Notes: generated by a model not told the origin, from the letters alone. 64,000 nucleotides of DNA from Actinophytocola sp. (GCF_009379765.1 NZ_WHTD01000007.1:1-64000); one strand, 5' to 3'; positions 26,515 to 35,621 are shown, counted from the first letter of the stretch. Made by a program: numbers and translations.

Positions 26515-27561
26515 ATGCACAAGCTCCCCGCAGTTCTGCTGGCGGCCGCTCTGGCGGCGTCGCTCACCGGGTGCTCGCTCACCAACGACGACGACGACGG
26601 CGGCGACGCGAGGAAGGTCGTGCTGGTCACGCACGACTCGTTCGCCGCCCGCAAGGAGCTGCTCGACGAGTTCAAGCGCGAGACAGGCATCACGATCGAC
26701 GTCCGCAAGGTCGGCGACGCGGGTGCGCTGACCAACCAGCTGGTGCTCACCAAGGACAGCCCGATCGGCGACCTCGCCTACGGGATCGACACGACGTTCG
26801 CCTCGCGCGCGCTCGACGAGGACGTGTTCGCCGAGTACCGCAGCCCCGAGGCCGGCGAAGGCCCGCAGCGTTACGCCATCGACGACACCGGCCGGCTGAC
26901 CGCGGTCGACGTCGGCGACGTGTGCGTCAACATCGACCCGGCCGCGCTCGCCATCAGGGGCCTGCCGGAGCCGACGACCTACGCCGACCTCACCAAGCAG
27001 GAGTACCGGGACATGCTGGTGGTCGAGGACCCGGCCACGTCCTCCCCCGGCCTCGCCTTCCTGCTGGGCACGATCGCCGCGCTCGGCGAGGACGGCTGGC
27101 GGGAGTACTGGATGGCGCTGAAGGGCAACGGGATGCAGGTGGTCAGCGGCTGGGAGGAGGCCTACACCCAGCAGTTCTCCGGCTCGTCCGGCAAGGGCCC
27201 GCGGCCGATCGTGGTGTCCTACGCGTCGTCCCCGTCCGCCGAGATCGGCGACGACGGCAAGCCCCGAACCAAGGCCATGCTCGACACCTGCTTCCGCCAG
27301 GTCGAGTACGCCGGCGTGCTCAGCGGCGCCGCGCACGCCGACGACGCGAGGAAGGTGCTGGACTTCCTGCTGTCGGAGAAGTTCCAGGCCGAGGTGCCGG
27401 ACCAGATGTACGTCTACCCGGCGCGGGAGGGCGTGCAGCTGCCCGAGGCCTGGCAGCAGGCGGCGCCGCTGCCGGAGAAGTCCGCCTCGCTGCCGCCGGC
27501 CGAGGTGGCCAAGAACCGGGAGCGGTGGATCGACGAGTGGCGCGGTCTCGTCCAGGGCTAG
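26515..27561 (+). CDS. thiB: Thiamine ABC transporter substrate-binding lipoprotein
   Basis: 348-residue lipoprotein. The signal ends in lipobox LTGC (Cys 20). The mature domain is of the TbpA/ThiB type: VVLVTHDSFAARKELLDEFK, DLAYGIDTTFASRALDEDVF, VCVNIDPAALAIRGLPEPTT, and SSPGLAFLLGTIAALGEDGW. It captures thiamine or its phosphates at the outer membrane face for the ThiP permease. The gene lies directly under a TPP riboswitch, with GGAGGAGGA before ATG 26515. Its TAG stop (27559-27561) overlaps the left end of a palindromic element that separates it from thiP. Confidence 0.93.
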   Translation: MHKLPAVLLAAALAASLTGCSLTNDDDDGGDARKVVLVTHDSFAARKELLDEFKRETGITIDVRKVGDAGALTNQLVLTKDSPIGDLAYGIDTTFASRALDEDVFAEYRSPEAGEGPQRYAIDDTGRLTAVDVGDVCVNIDPAALAIRGLPEPTTYADLTKQEYRDMLVVEDPATSSPGLAFLLGTIAALGEDGWREYWMALKGNGMQVVSGWEEAYTQQFSGSSGKGPRPIVVSYASSPSAEIGDDGKPRTKAMLDTCFRQVEYAGVLSGAAHADDARKVLDFLLSEKFQAEVPDQMYVYPAREGVQLPEAWQQAAPLPEKSASLPPAEVAKNRERWIDEWRGLVQG

Positions 27562-27730
27562 GGCGTGTCTGACGGATCTCGGTCGATGCGATTCGTGAAC
27601 CAGGTGGCTCCTGGCAAGGCGGAGGAAGGGCCTCGTACTGGACGTACTTGGCCCTTCCGACAACGCCGTGACACAGACAGGGACCGCGCTTGGCGCGAAT
27701 CGCGCGGCCATGGACCCGTCAGACACGCCC
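27561..27730. repeat. Palindromic MITE-like element, copy 1 (170 bp)
   Basis: Termini are inverted repeats with one mismatch: GGGCGTGTCTGACGGATC (27561) and GACCCGTCAGACACGCCC (ending 27730). An inner hairpin GGAAGGGCC...GGCCCTTCC surrounds about 27628-27660. Interior blocks (CTGGCAAGGCGG, CTTCCGACAACGC, GGCGCGAAT) match the copies at 61115-61279 and 62368-62532. No transposase is encoded. Confidence 0.85.
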
Positions 27731-29304
27731 TCGCGCCTGCGCTGGTTGCGCTGGTACCGCTGGGGTTCCTCGCGGTCTTCTTCGTGTGGCCGGTGGTCGC
27801 GATCCTGCGCCTGGGCCTCGCCGAGGGCGGCGTGGTCGACGTGCTCGCGCGGGCGGAAACCTGGCAGCTGGTCGGGTTCACGGTCGGGCAGGCGGCGGCG
27901 TCGACCGCGCTGGCGCTGGTCGCCGGGCTGCCGGTGGCGTTCCTGCTGGCGCGGACGTCGTTTCGGGGCCTGGGTCTCGTACGCGTGGTGATCCTGGTGC
28001 CGTTCGTGCTGCCGACGGTGGTGGTCGGGCTCGCGTTCCGCACGCTGCTGCCCGACGGCGGGGTGTTCACGATCGTGCTGGCCAACGCGTTCTTCAACGT
28101 GGCGGTGGTGGCGCGCACGGTCGCCGGGCTGTGGTCGCACCTCGACCGGCGCGCGACCGATGCGGCGCGGTCGCTGGGCGCGTCCCCCGCGCGGGCGTTC
28201 ACCTCGGTGACGCTGCCCGCGCTGGCGCCGGCGGTCGGCTCGGCCGCGGCGGTCGTGTTCCTGTTCTGTGCCACGAGCTTCGGGGTGGTGCTGATCCTCG
28301 GCGGGGCGCGGTTCCGGACCCTGGAGACCGAGATCTACCTGCGCACGGTCGAGCTGCTGGACCTGTCCGGCGCGGCCGCGCTGTCGTTGCTGCAGGTCGT
28401 CGCGGTGGTCGCGGCGCTGACCGTCGGGGCGCTGGCCCGGCGCCGCCGCGAGACGGCGCTGCGGCTGCGCGGTCGTGCGTCGGTGGCCCGCCGGCCGAGC
28501 GGCGGTCTCGAGTGGACGGTCACCGCGGTCGCGGCCGCGGTGGTCGCCTTGCTCCTGCTGCCGGTGACGGTGCTGGTCGGGCGGTCCTTCGCCGGCGGGC
28601 TCGCCGGCTACCGGGCGTTGACCGGCACGGGGTACGCCGGCTCGCTGCAGGTGTCCGGTGTGGAGGCGGCGCTGAACTCGGTGCGCGCGGCGACGGACGC
28701 GACGGTGCTGGCGGTGACGCTCGGGACGCTGGCGAGCGTGGTGCTGGTGTCGCTGTCGCGCGGCCGGGTGCGGCGCGGCGTCGTCGAGACGATGGACACC
28801 GCGCTGATGCTGCCGCTCGGGGTGTCCGCGGTGACGGTGGGCTTCGGCTACCTGGTGACGTTGGACCTGTTGCCTGGCGACCTCCGGACGTCCGCGGCGC
28901 TGGTGCCGCTGGCGCAGGCGCTGGTGGTGACGCCGCTGGTGATCCGGATGCTGCTGCCGGTGCTGCGCTCGATCGACGTCCGGCTGCGCCAGGCGGCGGC
29001 CTCGCTGGGCGCGTCGCCGGGGCGGGTGTGGCGCGAGGTCGACGTGCCGCTGGCCGGCCGGTCGCTGCTGACCGCGTTCGCGTTCGGCTACGTGGTGGCG
29101 CTGGGCGAGTTCGGCGCGACGAGCTTCCTCGCGCGCCCGGACACCGCGACGCTGCCGGTGGCGATCGCGCGGCTGCTGTCGCGGCCGGGTGAGCTGAACA
29201 ACCAGATGGCCTACGCCGCCTGCACGTTGCTCATCGTGGTGACCGTCGCGGCGGTCGCGCTGGTGGAGTCGGTGCCGGGCCGGTCCGGGGTTGGGGAGTT
29301 CTGA
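27565..29304 (+). CDS. thiP: Thiamine ABC transporter permease with element-derived N-terminus
   Basis: 579 residues from GTG 27565 (572 from ATG 27586). It is a fused two-domain permease: the first half starts at ALAPALVALVPLGFLAVFFVWPVVAI with EAA-like loop DAARSLGASPARAFTSVTLPAL, and the second half carries LRQAAASLGASPGRVWREVDVPL. This is the ThiP/AfuB layout with about 12 membrane helices. The first roughly 55 residues are encoded by the palindromic element (27561-27730) and resemble no permease N-terminus. No start codon exists in frame between the element and the first helix, so the native start seems lost. Stop overlaps the ATPase start in TGATG. Confidence 0.85.
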   Translation: MSDGSRSMRFVNQVAPGKAEEGPRTGRTWPFRQRRDTDRDRAWRESRGHGPVRHALAPALVALVPLGFLAVFFVWPVVAILRLGLAEGGVVDVLARAETWQLVGFTVGQAAASTALALVAGLPVAFLLARTSFRGLGLVRVVILVPFVLPTVVVGLAFRTLLPDGGVFTIVLANAFFNVAVVARTVAGLWSHLDRRATDAARSLGASPARAFTSVTLPALAPAVGSAAAVVFLFCATSFGVVLILGGARFRTLETEIYLRTVELLDLSGAAALSLLQVVAVVAALTVGALARRRRETALRLRGRASVARRPSGGLEWTVTAVAAAVVALLLLPVTVLVGRSFAGGLAGYRALTGTGYAGSLQVSGVEAALNSVRAATDATVLAVTLGTLASVVLVSLSRGRVRRGVVETMDTALMLPLGVSAVTVGFGYLVTLDLLPGDLRTSAALVPLAQALVVTPLVIRMLLPVLRSIDVRLRQAAASLGASPGRVWREVDVPLAGRSLLTAFAFGYVVALGEFGATSFLARPDTATLPVAIARLLSRPGELNNQMAYAACTLLIVVTVAAVALVESVPGRSGVGEF

Positions 29305-30320
29305 TGGCTGGGTCGACCACGCGACTGTCGGTGCACGGCCTGACGGTCCGCTACGGCGAGCTGACCGCGGTGTCCAAGGTGGACCTGTCGGTCGCGGACG
29401 GCGAGGTGCTCGCCCTGCTGGGCCCGTCCGGCTGCGGGAAGTCGACCCTGCTGCGGGCGGTGGCCGGGCTCGAGCCGGCGGCCGGGCGGGTGTGCTGGGA
29501 CGGCGGGGACCTGGCCGGGGTGCCGGTGCACAAGCGCGAGTTCGGCCTGGTCTTCCAGGACGGCCAGCTGTTCCCGCACCGCGATGTCGCCGGGAACGTG
29601 GCGTTCGGCCTGCGGATGCGCCACCTCGGCCGGTCCCCGGAGCGGGTGGCCGAGCTGCTGGAGCTGGTCGGGCTGGCCGGCTACGAGACCCGCAAGGTGA
29701 CCGAGCTCTCCGGCGGCGAGCAGCAACGCGTGGCGCTGGCGCGAGCGTTGGCCCCGCGCCCTCGGCTCCTGCTGCTGGACGAGCCGCTGTCCGCGCTGGA
29801 CCGGGCGCTGCGCGAGCAGTTGGCGATGGACCTCGCGCGGGTGTTGCGCCTGGCCGGCAGCACCGCGCTGGTGGTGACCCACGACCACGACGAGGCGTTC
29901 ACCCTGGCCGACCGGGTGGCGGTGATGCGGGCGGGGCGGATCTACCAGGTGGGCCCGCCGACGGAGGTCTGGCGCCGGCCGGTGGACGACGAGACGGCCC
30001 GGTTCCTGGGCTGCGGGCTGATCATCCCCGCGACCGTCCACGAGGGACGGGCGAGCTGCGAGCTGGGCGAGGTGGCCCTGCCGTGGGCCCCGGACGGTGC
30101 GGCGCGGCTGGGCCTGCGGCCCACCGCGTTGCGGCCCGCCACCTCGGGCATCGAGGGCAAGGTGCTGCAACGGGTCCACCGCCGCGACCACGTCCGCCTG
30201 CAGGTCCGGCTCGAGAGCGGCCTGGTGGTCGACGCCGTGGCCGGTGTGCTCGACACCCCGGACGACGAGGTCACGCTCGCGCTGGACCGGGACGGCATCG
30301 CCCTGGTCGGCCGGCCCTGA
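29304..30320 (+). CDS. thiQ: Thiamine ABC transporter ATPase
   Basis: 338-residue ABC ATPase. Walker A is GPSGCGKSTLLRA, Q-loop VFQDGQLF, signature LSGGEQQRVALARALA, Walker B LLLLDEPLSALD and H-loop VVTHDHDEA. A C-terminal TOBE-like region (about 235-338: VLQRVHRRDHVRLQVRLESG) is longer than in E. coli ThiQ and resembles MOI/CUT1-type importer ATPases. It powers thiamine uptake with ThiB and ThiP. Start overlaps the thiP stop by TGATG. The ORF ends right before the convergent ABC-2 permease gene. Confidence 0.9.
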   Translation: MAGSTTRLSVHGLTVRYGELTAVSKVDLSVADGEVLALLGPSGCGKSTLLRAVAGLEPAAGRVCWDGGDLAGVPVHKREFGLVFQDGQLFPHRDVAGNVAFGLRMRHLGRSPERVAELLELVGLAGYETRKVTELSGGEQQRVALARALAPRPRLLLLDEPLSALDRALREQLAMDLARVLRLAGSTALVVTHDHDEAFTLADRVAVMRAGRIYQVGPPTEVWRRPVDDETARFLGCGLIIPATVHEGRASCELGEVALPWAPDGAARLGLRPTALRPATSGIEGKVLQRVHRRDHVRLQVRLESGLVVDAVAGVLDTPDDEVTLALDRDGIALVGRP

Positions 30321-31190
30321 TCAGCCGTCCCGGGTGACCAGCCGGGCGAGGGCCAACGAGTAGCCGATCACGACGTAGCAGGCGGCGCGGAGCAGACCGT
30401 CGGTGATGGCGTCGGTGGGCATGGGGTCGCGGGCCACGTCGGCGAGGGCCTCCCAGCCGTTGGTGATCAGGACCGGGTGCAGCCAGTCCAGCGAGGAGAT
30501 CGCGCCGAGCACGGTGAACACGATGATGCCGCCGAGCGTCGTGGCCAGCACCACCAGCGGGTGGTCGGTGCACGCCGAGATCGCGAGCGCGACCGCGGCG
30601 ACCGCCCACATCTGGATGGTGACGAGCAGCGCCAGCAGCGCGACCCGGCCGAGCGCCTGCCCGAACGGCAGCGTCGTGCCGGACATCGTCAGCATGCCGT
30701 CGCCGCCGAGGATCGTCATCCCCGCGACCACCCCGACCACCGCCAGCACGGTGACCGCCAGCAGGCAGAGCACCGCGACACCGAAGGCCTTCACCGCGAG
30801 CAGCCGGGCCCGGCCGACCGGCGCCAGCAGCAGGTTGCGCAGGCCGCCCGTGGCCGCCTCGCCCGCGAGGGTGTCGGCCGACCACATCGTGCCGAGCATC
30901 GGCAGCAGCATGACCACCGACAGCAGCAGCGTGAACACCGGCAGGATCATCCCGTTGTCGGCGACGATCGAGGCCACGCCCTGGAACTCCTGGCCCGGTC
31001 CGGCCGGCGCGGCGGTGGAGGCCACCGAGATACCGATGCCGGCGACCACCGGCACCAGGGCGACCAGCCCCAGCGCGATCAACGTGCGCGGGCGGCGCAG
31101 CATGAACCGCAGCTCGGCCCGCAGCAGCCGCGAGATCGGCGCCGTCGTCCTGGTCACGGCCCGGGCCACGGGCACGGCGACGGCGGTCAT
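30321..31190 (-). CDS. ABC-2 type transporter permease
   Basis: 289-residue membrane protein with about six helices: LIALGLVALVPVVAGIGISV, GMILPVFTLLLSVVMLLPML, LLAVKAFGVAVLCLLAVTVL, ALLALLVTIQMWAVAAVALA and a C-terminal VVIGYSLALARLV. WSADTLAGEAATGGLRNLLL is the conserved ABC-2 motif between helices 2 and 3. It forms the channel of an exporter with the ATPase encoded immediately upstream (overlap ATGA at 31187-31190). The substrate is unknown. The operon context with a LolA-like protein and a two-component system suggests envelope stress or antimicrobial-peptide defence; this is inference. Confidence 0.85.
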   Translation of the reverse strand: MTAVAVPVARAVTRTTAPISRLLRAELRFMLRRPRTLIALGLVALVPVVAGIGISVASTAAPAGPGQEFQGVASIVADNGMILPVFTLLLSVVMLLPMLGTMWSADTLAGEAATGGLRNLLLAPVGRARLLAVKAFGVAVLCLLAVTVLAVVGVVAGMTILGGDGMLTMSGTTLPFGQALGRVALLALLVTIQMWAVAAVALAISACTDHPLVVLATTLGGIIVFTVLGAISSLDWLHPVLITNGWEALADVARDPMPTDAITDGLLRAACYVVIGYSLALARLVTRDG

Positions 31191-32227
31191 CGGGACTCCT
31201 CGGCCAGGAGCTCGCGGTGGTCCACGTCGGACAGGCGGGCCTCGGTGGACTCGGCCTCCGTCAGCCGGGCGAACAGGTCCTCCAGGCCGGTGCGCTGGCG
31301 GCGGACCTCGTGGACCGCCACGTCGGCCCGGACGAGGGTCGCGACGACCTCCGGGGCCGTGGTCGCGGTGAGGTCCACGTGCACGCCGTCGGGGGTGGCC
31401 CTGGCGGGCACCCGGTTGTCGCGCAAGGCGTTCACCGCGACGGTGACGTCCGGGGTGGCGACCAGCAGGCCGGCGTCGCCGGCCTCCAGCAGCTCGGTGA
31501 GCTCGCCCTGCGCCACGACCGATCCCTGGTGCAGCACGGCGACGTGCGTGCAGGTGGCCTCCACCTCGGTCAGGAGGTGCGAGGACACCAGCACCGTGGT
31601 GCCGGACGCGTGGAGGTCGGCGATGACCGCGCGGACCTCCCGGGTGCCGGCCGGGTCGAGCCCGTTGGTCGGCTCGTCGAGCACCACGAGCTTGCGCGGC
31701 AGCAGGAGCGCGGCGGCCAGGCCCAGGCGCTGCTTCATGCCCAGCGAGTAGCCGCGGTAGCGGCGACCGGCCGCGGCGGCGAGCCCGACCCGCTCCAGCG
31801 CGGCGGCGACCGCGCGGGCGATGTCGCGGGTGGCCAGGTGCGGCTCGGCGGCCGCGCAGCGCATGAGGTTCTCCCGACCGGACAGGAACGGGTGGAAGCC
31901 CGGACTCTCGACCAGCGCGCCCACCTCGGGCAGCGCATAGCCGAGGCCGCCGGGGAGCTGGTGGCCGAGCAGCTCGACCGCACCGGCGGTGGGCGTGACC
32001 AGGCCGAGCAGCATCCGGATCGTGGTGGTCTTGCCGGAGCCGTTGGGCCCCAACATGCCCAGCACCGACCCGACCGGCACGTCGAGGTCGACGTGGTCGA
32101 CCGCGACCGTCCGGCCGTACACCTTGCGCAGGTTGCGCGTGCGGGCGGCCAGCCGGGCGGGAGCCCCCGCGGCGGTCGCCGCGGGGGCCTCCGGATCCCC
32201 GATCACCATGCCGGTCACGGTAGTCAC
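31187..32227 (-). CDS. ABC-2 type exporter ATPase
   Basis: 346-residue ABC ATPase. Walker A is GPNGSGKTTTIRMLLG, signature YSLGMKQRLGLAAALL, Walker B LVVLDEPTNGLDPAG and H-loop VLVSSHLLTEVE. The C-terminal 100 residues form the regulatory tail typical of BcrA/DrrA-type exporters (LLVATPDVTVAVNALRDN; EDLFARLTEAE). The GTG start at 32227 overlaps the LolA-like gene stop in GTGA, and its 3' end overlaps the permease start, so the three genes form one translationally coupled operon. Confidence 0.9.
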   Translation of the reverse strand: MTTVTGMVIGDPEAPAATAAGAPARLAARTRNLRKVYGRTVAVDHVDLDVPVGSVLGMLGPNGSGKTTTIRMLLGLVTPTAGAVELLGHQLPGGLGYALPEVGALVESPGFHPFLSGRENLMRCAAAEPHLATRDIARAVAAALERVGLAAAAGRRYRGYSLGMKQRLGLAAALLLPRKLVVLDEPTNGLDPAGTREVRAVIADLHASGTTVLVSSHLLTEVEATCTHVAVLHQGSVVAQGELTELLEAGDAGLLVATPDVTVAVNALRDNRVPARATPDGVHVDLTATTAPEVVATLVRADVAVHEVRRQRTGLEDLFARLTEAESTEARLSDVDHRELLAEESR

Positions 32228-33288
32228 TTGCCGAGTGCCTCGGTGAGCACCTGCTGCGGCACGGCGCCGATCGCCACCCGGCCGTCCTCGGTGATCAGTG
32301 CGGTACCGACCTTGGCGCTGATGACCCAGCCGGTGCCGAAGTCGCCGTGCACCTGCTTGGCGAACCGGCTCAGCAGCGCGGTCGCGTCGCCGTTGCCGCT
32401 GCCGCCCGACATGGCCAGCGCACCCTCCGGCAGCTTGCCGGTGAGCACCGTGTCCCAACCCTCGCCCACGGTCTGGCCGTCGAGCTGGGAGAACAGCTCG
32501 TCCGGGGACTGGCCCTTGAACTCCTCGTTCGGGTCGTGCTCGGTGACCGTGGCACCCGCGGGCGGGCTGAACCGGAACAGGTTCGCGTCCTGCGGGCCGT
32601 CGCTGAACTCGGTGAAGCCGACCTCGAGCGCCGGGTCGGCCTGGCCGTTGGCCAGCACCTCGAGCCGCAGCGGCACCCGGGTCTCGGAGTCGACCGACAC
32701 GCGGATCTCGCGCAGCAGCGTGCGCTCGGTGGGCTTGGGCGCGAGCACCAGCTGGTAGACCGGCCGGCCGGCGACGCGGGCGGTGCCGTCGACGTCGACC
32801 GTGCTGTCCGCCCGCATCGCGTTGACCAGGTCGCGGGCGGCGGTGGCCGGGTCGGCGAACTTGCCCTCGAGCGGGGTCGCCTTGTCCTGGTCCGCGCCGT
32901 GCGGCACCTTCTGGACGGTCTTGTCCTGGGAGCTCCAGACCCACACCGTCGAGCCGTCGTCGACGACCGTGGTCTCGCCGCCGCGGCCGGGTATCGAGAT
33001 CCGGCCCCGACCCTCACCGTCGGCGAAGACCCGGACGGCGTCGCCGCCGCCCATGGACGTCGGCAGGCCCGGGATGGGCAGGCCGAGGTTGTTCCGCAGC
33101 TCGACGGAGCCACCGAGCGCCGGCACCTCGGTGCTCAGCACCGACTCGACCAGAGCGTCCGCACTGATCGGCGGCAACGCGGGCGGCGCCTCTCCGGCCC
33201 CGGCCGGCGACGCCAGCAGCACCAGGCCGGCCACGCCCGCGGCGGTACCCACCGCCGCGAACGACAGCGCGGTCTTCTTGGAATTCAT
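32224..33288 (-). CDS. LolA-like secreted protein
   Basis: 354-residue exported protein. The signal peptide is KKTALSFAAVGTAAGVAGLVLLASPAGAG. The mature part has the LolA/LolB-like half-barrel pattern: RVFADGEGRGRISIPGRGG, VVDDGSTVWVWSSQDKTVQK, GRPVYQLVLAPKP, RIEV-type strands (EIRVSVDSETRVPLRLEVLA) and a C-terminal GTALITEDGRVAIGAVPQQ. In actinobacteria such genes occur with ABC-2 exporters and are annotated as LolA family or DUF2092. It may present a lipid or hydrophobic ligand to the exporter. ATG 33288 follows AAGGGG by 6 nt; a GTG lies directly in front. Confidence 0.78.
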   Translation of the reverse strand: MNSKKTALSFAAVGTAAGVAGLVLLASPAGAGEAPPALPPISADALVESVLSTEVPALGGSVELRNNLGLPIPGLPTSMGGGDAVRVFADGEGRGRISIPGRGGETTVVDDGSTVWVWSSQDKTVQKVPHGADQDKATPLEGKFADPATAARDLVNAMRADSTVDVDGTARVAGRPVYQLVLAPKPTERTLLREIRVSVDSETRVPLRLEVLANGQADPALEVGFTEFSDGPQDANLFRFSPPAGATVTEHDPNEEFKGQSPDELFSQLDGQTVGEGWDTVLTGKLPEGALAMSGGSGNGDATALLSRFAKQVHGDFGTGWVISAKVGTALITEDGRVAIGAVPQQVLTEALGK

Positions 33289-33379
33289 CACGCACCCCTT
33301 TGGTCAGCTCCATGACGTTCCCGTGACAGTCACATTGCCTCACCGCGACTGAGATGACGCTGAGAGTGGTTCCCGCAGC

Positions 33380-33496
33380 CGTGAGCGAGAGTGCCGGAGC
33401 GTTCGCCGTCTGGACGTAGGAGCAGCACAGGCGCGCCAGCGCCGAAGCAGCGCACGGAGGAAGACGGCGAGTAGCGGAGAAGCGAAGCGAACCACT
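33380..33496. repeat. Dispersed intergenic repeat, copy B
   Basis: This copy matches 3991-4106 along its length. Here the copy is bounded by GAGTGGTTC (about 33364) and GAACCACTC (about 33489), which are perfect inverted repeats. It lies between the LolA-like and response regulator genes, where both promoters must also lie. Confidence 0.6.
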
Positions 33497-33558
33497 CAAC
33501 ACTGAGAGACTGCTGAGAGCCGGCGCATCGTGTCCCTCGTTAGCGGCATGCTGGGCGC

Positions 33559-34275
33559 ATGAAGCCGCGGGTGCTGGTGGTGGACGACGAGCTCGGTGTG
33601 CGTAGGGCGCTGCAGCGCGGGCTGGGGGCCGAGGGCATGGAGGTCGTCGTCGCGGGGGACGGGCCGTCCGCGCTGGACATCGCCCGCACCGGGGCGTTCG
33701 ACGTGATCCTGCTCGACATCATGTTGCCGGGGCTCTCCGGCTACCGGGTGCTCCAGGCGCTGCGCGCCGAGGGGGTGAGCACCCCGGTGCTGCTGGTGTC
33801 GGCCAAGGACGGCGAGATCGACCAGGCCGACGGCCTCGACCTGGGGGCGGACGGCTACCTGGTGAAGCCGTTCTCGTTCGTGGTGCTCGTCGCGCAGGTG
33901 CGTGCGGTGCTGCGGCGCGGCGTGGGCGACGGGGCCGAGCGTCGGCTGCGGGTGGGCGAGCTGCTGGTCGACCGGGCGATGCGTGAGGTGCGGTTCGCCG
34001 GGGTGGTCGTGCCGCTCTCGCCGCGGGAGTTCGCGGTGCTCGAGGTGCTGGCCAGCCGCGCGGGCGCGGTCGTCACGAAGGACGAGCTCCTGCGCACCGT
34101 GTGGGGCGACGAGCTCGCCGCCACGCGCAACGCGGTCGAGGTGTACGTCGGATATCTGCGCCGGAAGTTGGCCGCGGCGGGCGCGGGTGGGATCGTGCGT
34201 ACCGTGCGTGGACACGGATATGTGGCGTCGAGCACTGAGCTGGACGCGGTGCTGGAACCCGGGCGCGGCCGTTGA
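33559..34275 (+). CDS. OmpR-family response regulator
   Basis: 238-residue two-component regulator. The receiver domain has VLVVDDELG (acidic pocket), phospho-acceptor Asp 53 in ILLDIMLPG, and conserved Lys in GYLVKPFS. The C-terminal winged helix has LSPREFAVLEVLASRAGAVV, ATRNAVEVYVGYLRRKL and VRTVRGHGYV. It is coupled to the following histidine kinase gene (TTGA overlap) and divergent from the LolA-like/ABC-2 operon, which is its likely target. Confidence 0.94.
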   Translation: MKPRVLVVDDELGVRRALQRGLGAEGMEVVVAGDGPSALDIARTGAFDVILLDIMLPGLSGYRVLQALRAEGVSTPVLLVSAKDGEIDQADGLDLGADGYLVKPFSFVVLVAQVRAVLRRGVGDGAERRLRVGELLVDRAMREVRFAGVVVPLSPREFAVLEVLASRAGAVVTKDELLRTVWGDELAATRNAVEVYVGYLRRKLAAAGAGGIVRTVRGHGYVASSTELDAVLEPGRGR

Positions 34276-35621
34276 GGGGTGCGCTCGGGCGGATCGTCGG
34301 GCGACTGTGGCTGCGGCGGACACTGCGGTTCCGGATAACGAGCGTCGCGACCGTGGTGACCCTGGTCGTGCTGCTGCTGCTCGCCGTCCAGACGAGCCGG
34401 GGCATCGGGCCGCTGCTGGTCGACTCCGCGGACGAGCAGCTGCAGACCATCCTCGACGAGGCGGTCTCGCACGTGCGCGCCGGCACCGAGCCGGACGACA
34501 GCGCGGTCGGCGTGCGGGCACGGGTGCTGGACACCGCCGGCACGCCGGTCGACGGCGGCCCGCCACCACCGCTCGACCCGGGGGACATCCGCACGCTCAA
34601 GGCGGGCACGCCGATGCTCGACCAGAGCGAGAACCCGCCGCTGCGCTGGCTGGGCACTGTCGCGTCCGCGCCGGACGGGTCGCAGCGGCTGGTGGTCGTC
34701 GGCACCACGCTCACCGGGTACGTCGCCGCCCAGCACAGCGCGCTGAACTGGCTCGTGGTGGCGGCGATCATCGGCTCGGCGGCGGCGGGCGTCGCGACCT
34801 GGCTCGCGGTGCGCTCCTCGCTGCGGCCGGTCGAGCGGCTGCGCGGCGCGGCGACCAGGCTCCCCCCCGGCCGCCGGCTGCCGCTGCCGACCGCGCACGA
34901 CGAGCTGCGCTCGCTGGCCGCCGCGTTGAACGGGCTGCTGGCCAGGCGGGACGACGCGAGCGAGCGGCTGCGCCGGTTCACCGGGGACGCGGCGCACGAG
35001 CTGCGCTCGCCGGTGGCGTCGATCCGGGTGCAGGCCGAGGTGGCGGTGGTCAACCCCGATCCCGACTTCGCGCACGAGGTGCTGACGGAGGTCGTGCACG
35101 AGTCCGAGCGACTGTCCACCTTGGTCGAGGGCCTGCTGACGCTGGCCCGCTCGGACGCCGGTGAGCTGCCGCCCGCCGAGCCGGTCGACGTCGTGACCGC
35201 GGCCAGGGAGGCGGTCGACCGGCAGCGCGACGGCGGCCCGGTGGTCGCGGTGACCACGCCGAGTGGCGCGTGCTGGGTGCAGGCCGCGCCGGCCGAGGTG
35301 GACCTGGTGCTGGACAACCTGCTGCGCAACGCCGTCCGGCACGCGCGGGCGCAGGTCACGGTCACCGTGCTGCCGCGCGCGTCGACGGTGTGGCTGCTGG
35401 TGGACGACGACGGGCACGGGGTGGCGCAGGAGCACCGGGAGCGGGTGTTCGACCGGTTCTACCGGGTGCAGGACGACCGGGCCCGGACCTCGGGCGGCTC
35501 GGGGCTGGGGCTCGCGCTGGTGGCGGAGGTCGTGCGGCGCCGGGGCGGGTCGGTGGCCGTCGGCGAGTCGCCGGAGGGCGGCGCCAGGTTCCAGGTGCGC
35601 TGGTGGGCGCTCACGACGTGA
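34272..35621 (+). CDS. Sensor histidine kinase
   Basis: 449-residue kinase. One membrane helix (ITSVATVVTLVVLLLLAVQT) precedes an extracytoplasmic region of about 110 residues; a second helix (LNWLVVAAIIGSAAAGVATW) leads to a HAMP domain. The phospho-accepting His lies in FTGDAAHELRSPVASIR (about 241). ATP-binding boxes are LDNLLRNAVRHARAQ (N), VDDDGHGVAQEHRERVFDRF (G1/F) and GGSGLGLALVAEVV (G2). The TTG start at 34272 overlaps the regulator stop. No other in-frame start precedes the first helix. Confidence 0.92.
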   Translation: MRGALGRIVGRLWLRRTLRFRITSVATVVTLVVLLLLAVQTSRGIGPLLVDSADEQLQTILDEAVSHVRAGTEPDDSAVGVRARVLDTAGTPVDGGPPPPLDPGDIRTLKAGTPMLDQSENPPLRWLGTVASAPDGSQRLVVVGTTLTGYVAAQHSALNWLVVAAIIGSAAAGVATWLAVRSSLRPVERLRGAATRLPPGRRLPLPTAHDELRSLAAALNGLLARRDDASERLRRFTGDAAHELRSPVASIRVQAEVAVVNPDPDFAHEVLTEVVHESERLSTLVEGLLTLARSDAGELPPAEPVDVVTAAREAVDRQRDGGPVVAVTTPSGACWVQAAPAEVDLVLDNLLRNAVRHARAQVTVTVLPRASTVWLLVDDDGHGVAQEHRERVFDRFYRVQDDRARTSGGSGLGLALVAEVVRRRGGSVAVGESPEGGARFQVRWWALTT

